Assembly: GCA_016256075.1 (NCBI GenBank)
Contig: SDVU01000380.1
Span: 1 to 14,167 of the forward strand
Direction: 5' to 3'
DNA length: 14,167 nt
From: Dictyocoela muelleri
Taxonomy: Eukaryota > Microsporidia
The notes beneath the pieces are model-generated. The model worked only from the letters and a program-made list of their open reading frames with translations. It was not told where the DNA came from and did no database searches. This document shows positions 8,593-14,167 of the stretch, piece by piece. The translations under genes were made by a program, and so were the position numbers. Positions within the stretch are counted from its first letter, which is position 1, and every line of letters begins with the position of its first letter.

Positions 8593-8833
8593 CATTAGGG
8601 CTAATAATGCACGCACCCGGATTTTTTTAAGAACCCGGAAATTTTTATTTTTTTATAATACTCGGCCTTTTTGAGATTTTTTATATAAACCCGGAATTTA
8701 TTAATTTTTATATATTTATAATTGTTATGAAAATTCTTGAAAATATTTTTTAAAACATTTATTTGATATTTTTATATAATTATTTTTAATCATTGAAATA
8801 AGTGAAGAAAAAAAATATTTCAAAACACCTCCC

Positions 8834-9438
8834 ATGAAAAAAAAATTATCTTATGGAGTAATGACAAAATTCGTATTGAAAAACAAATTTCTTAAAATTA
8901 TAAATAATGAACTAGTTTGCACTATTTGCGATAAAACACTAAAATATTCGCCTAGGGATGGAAAGAATATTAAAAAAGACATATTGGGCTACAAATTCAT
9001 GTAAAAAATGATAGAAGAAAAGTTATACAAAATACATTAGAAGAGACATGCTCAATAAGTGTGCAAAAGGATTGTTTTGTCAACAGGTTAATAACATCAT
9101 TTACATCGGCGAATATTCCCTTTCATAAACTACAAAATCCTTTAATTAAAACTTTTCCCCAAGATTTTACAGGCAAACCAATTTTTGTCGAATCTTACTA
9201 TAGAAAGCTTTTAATTCCGATTTATAATAAGGAAATTGCAAAAAAAAAAAAATTAAATAAACTAAAAAAATATACATATTTATTTATTATTTGATGAAAC
9301 TACATATTCAAATCAGAGGCATGTCTTAAAAATAATGTGTGGAATATGCAGTAATTATCAAGAGAAACAGTTTATTTAATACGCACAATAGAACTATCAG
9401 AAACAAAAAGTGATATCGATGACAATAAATTATGGAGC
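8834..9438 (+). pseudogene. hAT transposase, N-terminal part (BED zinc finger and first catalytic block)
   Basis: From ATG at 8834 the frame reads MKKKLSYGVMTKF, then VCTICDKTLKYSPRDGKN with Cys codons at 8918 and 8927. After a frameshift near 8975 it continues as RHIGLQIHVKNDRRK, giving the C-x2-C...H-x5-H pattern of a BED finger. Then comes FTSANIPFHKLQNPLIK, the linker typical of hAT proteins of the CGGBP1-like group, and IYNKEIAKKKK. After a second shift near 9260 it reads YLLFDETTYSNQRHVLKIM, whose DET holds the first catalytic Asp, and after a third near 9380 LIRTIELSETKSDIDDNKLW. The piece ends at the Merlin junction. It is clearly a decayed gene. Confidence 0.75.
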
Positions 9439-9449
9439 TAGTCCAAAAT
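9438..9449 (+). repeat. 12-bp direct repeat copy 1 at the Merlin insertion
   Basis: CTAGTCCAAAAT occurs here, at 9467-9478 and at 10477-10488. The hAT frame (NKLW before, KIINTMIELYGG after) is in phase when only one copy is counted, which marks this as the duplicated target. Confidence 0.7.
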
Positions 9450-9466
9450 CACCACACCAGAGTGAT

Positions 9467-9478
9467 CTAGTCCAAAAT
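9467..9478 (+). repeat. 12-bp direct repeat copy 2
   Basis: A second CTAGTCCAAAAT, 17 bases after the first, enclosing CACCACACCAGAGTGAT. It either belongs to the Merlin terminus or records an earlier insertion and excision at the same site. Confidence 0.75.
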
Positions 9479-9522
9479 TTTCCCCAATTCTAAAAATATA
9501 AAAAAAATATTATTAACACTTT

Positions 9523-10310
9523 ATGAACGTAGAAATCATAAAAGGCGAATTACAAACATTATATTATAAAGAACTGTATGATTGGTGTGTGTCAAAGGGT
9601 CTTTTAAACTCAGAGAAGCTTTGTAATGATTGTTCAGCCTATATGACTTTAAAAAGTTATAGAAGGGACAAGGACTGTATAGCATGGCGAAGCATGGATA
9701 GATGTGGGCTCATCCTTCAAAAAATACTATAGTATTCGCTATAATAGTTTTTTTCTCGATGGTTTTAACTTAAAAATAAATATTATTTTGAAAATCATAG
9801 GTAAATATAGTGTAAGAACCACATTACATGCCATTATCAACTCTATGCCATCAGCGTCGAGAAAGTCTATAATAAAGGTAATAAATAGTTTAATAACATT
9901 AATTAAACAGTTTGACTTCTCAAGTAGAAAGCTATGCGATGCAAATTCTATTTTAGGGGGTATGAAACCATGTTGAACTACAAATATAAATCTCATCGTG
10001 GTCGTTCTCCTGATAATAGAACTGATGCCTAGTGATTGTAGAAACGAGAGGTAAAGCAACTAGGATTTTTGCAAGGGTTATACCGGATAAAAAGGCGGCG
10101 ACAATATTACCCATAATATGTGAACAAGAAGTTCCCTCCTCAATAGTTTATACAGACGAGCATAGATCTTATAGCCGATTAATTCAAAATGGCTTTGAAC
10201 ATGTGACGATATGTCATAAATATAATTTTGGTGATAACATTAATAATGTTCATAATTAGTATGTTGAAATCAATGAATAATTTAATAAAAAAGTAAATTA
10301 AAAACAGGAA
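9523..10310 (+). pseudogene. Merlin/ISXO2-like transposase, broken
   Basis: The N-terminal part from ATG 9523 reads YDWCVSKGLLNS and then CNDCSAYMTLKSYRRDKDC, the Cys-rich region usual before the catalytic domain. A frameshift near 9700 leads to YYSIRYNSFFLDGFNLKI, matching the family's 'SIR.gSFF'. A further shift near 9960 gives YETMLNYKYKSHRGRSPDN, where the family has DETML: the first catalytic Asp is Tyr here. Another break near 10028 precedes VETRGKATRIFARVIPDKKA and SSIVYTDEHRSYSRL, which keeps the second catalytic Asp (TDEH), then FEHVTICHKYNF. The VE of the third catalytic position survives near 10261 beyond an in-frame stop. The protein would not be active. Confidence 0.85.
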
Positions 10311-10476
10311 TGACGTCTTAACAAAAAAAGGCGACATTTTTTAAGCGAGATATCCTTTCTCTTCAATAATAATGAAAACTTTTTGGAATAAAATTTGAAA
10401 TAATTAAAGTTAAATAATTTAATTTTTTTAAATTTAATTTAATTATTTTAATCTAATATTTTTTTTAATTTAATAC

Positions 10477-10488
10477 CTAGTCCAAAAT
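10477..10488 (+). repeat. 12-bp direct repeat copy 3, right junction of Merlin
   Basis: CTAGTCCAAAAT again. hAT coding resumes directly in the frame left at 9438. Confidence 0.75.
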
Positions 10489-11207
10489 TATTAATACTAT
10501 GATAGAATTATATGGCGGATCAATAAATTATGATAAATTGCTTTTGATTATTTTTGATGCAGACCATATGCAATTAAAGCCGGGAATTAATAAAATTTTT
10601 ATTTCCAAATATGAAGCATGTCACATTTATAGCGCATATGTTGCATGGAATATGCAAAAAATTAAGGGATATATTACCAAATTTTAATTTCATATGTTCT
10701 GAAATAAAAAAAAAACAAACAAAATCAATAAATTTTTAGATATTACCAAACCAAAACTTCCAAACTTTCCAATAATCACAAGATGGAAAACATGGCTGAA
10801 TTTTACAGTTCATATTATCGAACACTACAATTTATATAAATCTTTTTTATCAAAAATGTCAGTAAAAAGTAAATATAAAAATAATATTCTGGATAATATT
10901 TGTAATATCGATTTTTTTTGCAGGAACTTCAAGAAGTAAAAATGATGTCTTCCTAATTAATTCAATTTTAAAATAGAGAAAAATGTTTTTTGACATCACA
11001 ACAAATTGATGTACTGGAAAATGTCCAAAAAAATAATAAATGTATCTCTGAAAATTAAATATAGAGATTTACTTTAAAAAATACTGTTTACAGGTTTTTT
11101 TATTCTCTAAACTTTATAACTTATTCAAAAAAATAATAAAATATGCATTTGTTCCATTGACTACAGTTGAGATGGAAAGAAGCTTTAGCAAAATGAATAT
11201 AATTTTA
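10489..11207 (+). pseudogene. hAT transposase, middle part (second catalytic Asp to start of dimerisation domain)
   Basis: From the Merlin junction the frame reads NTMIELYGGSINYDKLLLII then FDADHMQLKPGINK, the hAT block with the second catalytic Asp, and YEACHIYSAYVAWNMQKIKG, equivalent to the usual 'HItC.aHalnlv' block but lacking the usual Cys. A shift near 10687 leads to LPNFPIITRWKTWLNFTVHI, the conserved TRW block. Several breaks follow. The last 80 bases (11130-11207) read KYAFVPLTTVEMERSFSKMN, the hAT C-terminal motif 'P.t.vE.ERsFSkmk'. The copy stops abruptly at the MULE left end. Confidence 0.75.
11130..11207 (+). repeat. 80-bp hAT segment, copy A, flanking the MULE
   Basis: This aligns with 13420-13500 over about 80 bases, with five substitutions and one or two small gaps. 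Both encode the VE-x-E-x-SFSKMN motif. A clean transposon insertion would not duplicate 80 bases of the target. Confidence 0.8.
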
Positions 11208-11220
11208 CGCTGTTGCACTT

Positions 11221-11303
11221 TAGCGGAAAAGCAGTAATTAGCGCAAAAGCAGTTTTTAGCGCAAAGGCAGTTTTTAGCGCAAAGGCAGTTTTTAGCGCAA
11301 AAA
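11221..11303 (+). repeat. 18-bp tandem subrepeats in the left MULE terminus
   Basis: Four full units and a partial fifth of TAGCGCAAAGGCAGTTTT run at an exact 18-bp period (starts at 11221, 11239, 11257, 11275, 11293). The outermost unit is the most diverged and the two inner full units are identical. Subterminal repeats of this sort are usual binding sites for MULE transposases. Confidence 0.85.
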
Positions 11304-11950
11304 TTATTTATTTAATTTATAACTTATTTCATTATAAATATTTATTTCAATTGCCTTTTGTAGATTTTTGATATTTCTGTTAGTAATAATAGCTCATAAT
11401 ATTTCTTATCTTCAATTAAAAATTTATAAATTTTTTCATGCTTAGTATTTAACGAAAATACATTTTTTGGCCTGTAGACAAGTTTGAAAAATTTATATCA
11501 ACCCCTTGGAGATAATTAAAGTCTCTTATTCTTAATTTATGTATAAATAACACAAGTGAAGAACATGCATTTACAAATTCGTTACCTAGGCTTTTATTAA
11601 AAGCCTCTGCGCTATTATTGGTGATAGTAAAGTTTTGAATAAATCTAGAATACACATTCCAAATCTCATATATAAATACCTTTTTATTTGTAATGTGAAT
11701 AAAATTATTTTCAAAGTAGCAAAAAAGGTGCTAAGTTGTTCAATATCATGGAATTTATTTGTAAACAATGTTTTTAAAAGCGGTAAATTTTTATTTACGT
11801 GATCTTATGGTAAAGAGGGTAATGATAGAAGCATTTTAAAAAGATCTCAGAATTCTGATTATGATTTGAATAACATGTAACATCCCAGAAAATTAAAGTT
11901 TTTAAGAATCATCTGAGTCTAATGAAAGTAACAATCTTCAGTTCTACAAT

Positions 11951-12222
11951 GGGTTAGTCAATCTAGAAAGTCATATCGATAAGAGAAACGACAATATTGA
12001 AACATAAGCGAAATTATATGGCATTTAAGCATCCAGGAGCCCTTTTCATATACTCGTATTTTTATTTCCAAATTAGGGAATTACAACGCGAATTTCATAA
12101 TTTGAAAATAAAAATATGAGAAAAGAAAAAGGCCACCAGGATTATTAAATGCCATACAATTTCGCTTATGTTTCAATACTGTCGTTTCTCTTCTCGATAT
12201 GACTTTTGGGATTGACAAACCC
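11951..12222. mobile_element. 272-bp near-complete palindrome (MITE-like), copy 1
   Basis: The arms GGGTTAGTCAATCTAGAAAG... and ...GGGATTGACAAACCC are reverse complements throughout, closing on a loop of about six to eight bases in AATTACAACGCGAATT near 12087. It resembles 12336-12607 in both length and sequence. It lies in the MULE transposase gene and encodes nothing. The TTAGT...ACTAA-like tips suggest a MITE of a DNA transposon, but the superfamily is not clear. Confidence 0.8.
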
Positions 12223-12335
12223 GTGTCTCAAGTATACTTTGTTTTTACAAAAAAATTCAAAAATATAATTAAAATAACTATAAATTATCGGTTTTTTTTG
12301 ATTTTTTTTGTAAAAAAAAGTATACTATGAAACCC
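12223..12335. repeat. 113-bp hairpin spacer between the two palindromes
   Basis: AAGTATACTTTGTTTTTACA at the left and its near reverse complement (TTTTTTTGTAAAAAAAAGTATACT) at the right form arms of about 35 bases around an AT-rich centre. Short AAACCC direct repeats lie at both edges (12217-12222 and 12330-12335). It may be a separate small MITE, or the original centre of a larger symmetrical element. Confidence 0.65.
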
Positions 12336-12607
12336 GGGTTAGTCAATCCTAGAAGTCATATCGAGAAGAGAAACGAAAAGATTGAAACATAGGCGAAATT
12401 GCATGGCATTTAATAATCCTGAAGTGCTTTTACATATACTCGTATTTTTATTTCCAAATTAGGGAATTACAACGCGAATTTCCTAATTTGAAAATAAAAT
12501 ATGAGAAAAGAAAATGGGCTCCGGGTTTATTAAATGCCATACAATTTCGCTTATGTTTCAATATCGTCGTTTCTCTTCTAGATATGACTTCTAGGGGTAA
12601 CTAACGC
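12336..12607. mobile_element. 272-bp near-complete palindrome (MITE-like), copy 2
   Basis: Same structure as copy 1, with the same centre (AATTACAACGCGAATT) and arms. The differences from copy 1 are scattered substitutions and short indels, so the two are related but not a fresh duplication. The right tip differs most (CTAACGC rather than CAAACCC). Confidence 0.8.
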
Positions 12608-13370
12608 GTTTGAAAACCCAAACTTCAATCAAAACGTCTAAAAAACTTCCATAAAAGCATATATACATGTTTTTTTTTGTAAATCAACAATTATTCTCTT
12701 TAAACTAACTGGCTTTATCGGGTTTTAGGCATATTTAAGCAGTTTTATGTACCGATATTTTGTTTTACGACCAAGAAGAGCATAAAAATGTGATATGCTT
12801 TGGCAATATATAGATGCATGTATGTCATAAACCTGGTAGAAATCGATGGGCAACTTTTAAATGTTCCCTCCATAAACCAGGTTTCAGTGTATTGTAATTG
12901 TTCATTATTTTATTTATTTACCAATACTATCATTCTATTTTCGGACCCTTTATGCATCTAATAGTGCATAAACTGATAATTATCGACAGTCTTATAATAA
13001 TCAGAAGGTATTTCTTCGTCTTCCTTACAAAGTATAACACTATTTTTTTCTCAAGAGATTAATATATATATATATATATGATTATTGTTTGCTAATTCTA
13101 ACTGTTCAGATAAATACAAGTCTAGTTTCCCCCTACAAACAATCTCTTTACGTGTCAAAAATGAACACAGCGATAAAATCTGAATATTATAATTTTACAC
13201 CTGTTATTTTTATTTTCATTTAACATTATTTCTTTCAGACTATATTTGAACATTTTATAAATTACTGATTCAATACCTTTTGGCGTGCTTTGGACTACCA
13301 AATCGTCTTTATAAAAATTTTCTCTCTCTTTATCAATCTTTAGATATCTCATTTTATGGGTGAAAAAAAA

Positions 13371-13418
13371 ATAAATAATTTTTGCGATAAAAACAGATTT
13401 TGCGCTAAAAATCACGTG
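13371..13418 (-). repeat. right MULE terminal inverted repeat
   Basis: On the minus strand it reads CGTGATTTTTAGCGCAAAAT then CTGTTTTTATCGCAAAAATT, two units of the 18-bp repeat seen at the left terminus. The left end has about two more units. Confidence 0.8.
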
Positions 13419-13419
13419 C

Positions 13420-13560
13420 CAAAATAATATAAAATATGCATTTGTTCTATTGACTATAGTTGAGATTGAAGGAAGCTTTAGCAAAATGAATAGAATTTTA
13501 GATGTTGAAAGAATATCTTTAAGTATAAAAAAACGGTATGTTATTAGCTCTAAATTTTAA
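13420..13560 (+). pseudogene. hAT transposase, C-terminal end (dimerisation motif to stop)
   Basis: The frame FVLLTIVEIEGSFSKMNRIL continues as DVERISLSIKKRYVISSKF and a TAA at 13558-13560. This is the end of the hAT C-terminal dimerisation domain. Its first 80 bases repeat 11130-11207 (copy B). In copy B the Arg of the ERSFS motif is Gly. The stretch from 13561 to about 13799 is the AT-rich 3' end of the hAT element. Confidence 0.75.
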
Positions 13561-13808
13561 TAAAAGATAACCATTTTTAAATTATTTATTTATGTTTTTA
13601 TTTTAAATTATATCTAGTTGATATTAAAATTTAAAAAAAAAATTAAAAAACGTTTTTTTATATGAACATGTCGATGTATTACAAAATTTATATAAAAAAC
13701 TATATTAAACCAACCACTTTTTTAGAAAACCCCCGACATTTTTCGGAAGAAAAAAAAACAATGTAAACCTGGTATTTTTAAAAAACGGTAATTTAACGGG
13801 CCCTAATG

Positions 13809-14060
13809 TTACGACATATAATGCCCCCCTGCAAGTTCTGACCCCTATCAAATTAAATTTGAAATTTAAAAAAATCAATTTTTTGAAATAAAAATTAATA
13901 ATAGCCTTACGACAAATAATGTCCTCCCTTTTTATTAAAAAAAAATCAATTTTTGATAATAAATTTTATTAATAAAATAATTAAAACCGTGACTTTACAA
14001 ATAATGCCTCCCTAATTTATTAATAAAAAAATCAATTTTTTAATAATGTTTAATGAATAA
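13809..14060 (+). repeat. three diverged copies of a roughly 90-100 bp tandem repeat
   Basis: Units start at 13809 (TTACGACATATAATGCCCCC), 13907 (TTACGACAAATAATGTCCTC) and 13995 (TTACAAATAATGCCTCCCT). Each is followed by an AT-rich part with an AAAATCAATTTTT core. Spacing is 98 and 88 bases. Because the first unit abuts the hAT right end, hAT may have inserted in or beside a tandem array. The remaining bases to 14167 are AT-rich with nothing recognised. Confidence 0.65.
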
Positions 14061-14167
14061 AATTTTTAAAAAATTTAGCAAATTTTTTTTATTTATTAAT
14101 AATGTTTTTTAATTTAAAATATTAATTTATATTCAATTAAATAATTTAACAATAGCGACACTTATAA

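Larger units (their letters stand above)
9450..10476 (+). mobile_element. Merlin (IS1016-like) DNA transposon, degenerate, inserted in hAT
   Basis: A 1.0-kb insertion between copies of the 12-bp repeat CTAGTCCAAAAT encodes a broken ISXO2/Merlin-type transposase. Merlin elements normally make 8-9 bp target duplications and have terminal inverted repeats of about 25 bp. Here the flanking repeat is 12 bp, and I see no matching inverted termini: the left starts CACCACACCAGAGTG and the right ends in AT-only sequence. A further copy of the 12-mer lies just inside the left end (9467-9478), so the left junction may hold a small extra duplication. The edges are therefore approximate. Confidence 0.75.
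11449..13352 (-). pseudogene. MULE transposase with FLYWCH zinc finger, broken and interrupted
   Basis: The start is taken at ATG 13352 (MRYLKIDKERENFYKDD); frame upstream of it is only antisense of the terminus. Next comes QSTPKGIESVIYKMFKYS, then NENKNNRCKIII, and RFYRCVHF followed in the next frame by TRKEIVCRGKLDL, which fits a FLYWCH finger. Around 12885-12842 is WFMEGTFKSCPS, the family's 'W.mDGTFk..P', with the first catalytic Asp as Glu. At 12842-12700 is FYQVYDIHASIYCQ, then HFYALLGRKTKYRYIKLLK, then IIVDLQKK, in place of the usual second catalytic tDFE. The palindromes at 11951-12607 break it. After them come a helical region and FTITNNSAEAFNKSLGNEF with FIHKLR, the C-terminal 'rTNN.aEgfn' block. 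At least four frameshifts or stops lie outside the insertion. Confidence 0.8.
11208..13419 (-). mobile_element. MULE (Mutator-like) DNA transposon, degenerate, inserted in hAT
   Basis: The termini are inverted copies of sequence built from an 18-bp unit containing TTTTTAGCGCAAA: 11221-11310 at left and 13371-13418 at right. The innermost TAGCGCAAAAATTATTTATT of the left arm matches the right arm with one difference. Between them the minus strand encodes a FLYWCH-type finger and a MULE transposase. It is flanked by duplicated hAT sequence. A 9-bp target duplication, the family norm, is not visible. Two palindromic units (11951-12607) have inserted into its transposase gene. Confidence 0.8.
8593..13808 (+). 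mobile_element. decayed hAT DNA transposon carrying nested Merlin and MULE insertions
   Basis: The ends are a 9-bp inverted pair, CATTAGGGC at 8593-8601 and GCCCTAATG at 13800-13808, of the short type usual for hAT elements. The left subterminal region has three ACCCGGAAATTTTT-type motifs. Inside, in order on the plus strand, are a BED-type zinc finger, a DET catalytic block, a second catalytic Asp block, a TRW block and the C-terminal dimerisation motif, which together identify hAT. Removing the two insertions leaves about 1.95 kb, a normal hAT size. The 8-bp flanks expected of hAT do not match (AATATTAT against TTACGACA), so either the target duplication has decayed or the ends are slightly misplaced. 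Confidence 0.7.

Noticed and set aside
9739-10059. 106-codon open frame on the minus strand
   Set aside because: It is the antisense of the Merlin transposase, whose sense frames carry recognisable family motifs.
11221-11303. Regular 18-bp repeats resembling a short CRISPR array
   Set aside because: The units are contiguous with no spacers and are mirrored at the other end of a MULE, so they are transposon subterminal repeats.
13353-13484. N-terminal 44 codons preceding MRYLKIDKE on the minus strand
   Set aside because: They translate the antisense of hAT copy B and the MULE terminal repeat. The MULE transposase is better started at 13352.

Overview
The window looks like AT-rich nuclear DNA of a small intron-poor eukaryote, most probably a microsporidium with an expanded, transposon-filled genome (a Hamiltosporidium/Nosema-like genome). 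The reasons are: a single long intronless gene whose protein carries Asn/Asp-rich inserts; a CCC motif directly upstream of its ATG, as reported for microsporidian start codons; and decayed copies of Merlin, MULE and hAT DNA transposons, all families known from the larger microsporidian genomes. A Dictyostelium-like amoebozoan is the main alternative and cannot be excluded by reading alone.

Layout. 1-27 is a tRNA-like 3' fragment, followed by a GC hairpin (65-89). 121-833 is a large foldback (inverted-repeat) element bracketed by a perfect 26-bp direct repeat (89-114 and 971-996). 1378-1917 holds an unrecognised broken coding relic. 1918-2545 is AT-rich spacer. 2546-6136 (minus) is the only intact gene, a tubulin-folding cofactor D (TBCD/Cin1) homologue with seven low-complexity Asn-rich insertions. 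6252-7472 is a second foldback element, built of mirrored minisatellites. 7542-8036 (minus) looks like a tRNA-derived SINE with a (TA)n tail. 8037-8592 shows nothing clear.

From about 8593 to 13808 lies one nested block of DNA transposons. The outer layer is a decayed hAT element (BED zinc finger, DET motif, second catalytic Asp, C-terminal dimerisation segment). A Merlin (IS1016-like, ISXO2-type transposase) sits in it between copies of a 12-bp direct repeat; the hAT reading frame runs in phase across the site when one repeat copy is counted. A MULE (FLYWCH finger plus MULE transposase, 18-bp subrepeats in its inverted ends) interrupts it near the 3' end, flanked by a duplicated 80-bp piece of hAT. 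Two 272-bp palindromic MITE-like units separated by a third hairpin sit inside the MULE. All three transposases are broken. The window closes with about three diverged copies of a 90-100 bp tandem repeat.

The TBCD homologue is presumably the only gene working for the cell (tubulin heterodimer assembly). The rest is repeat-derived.
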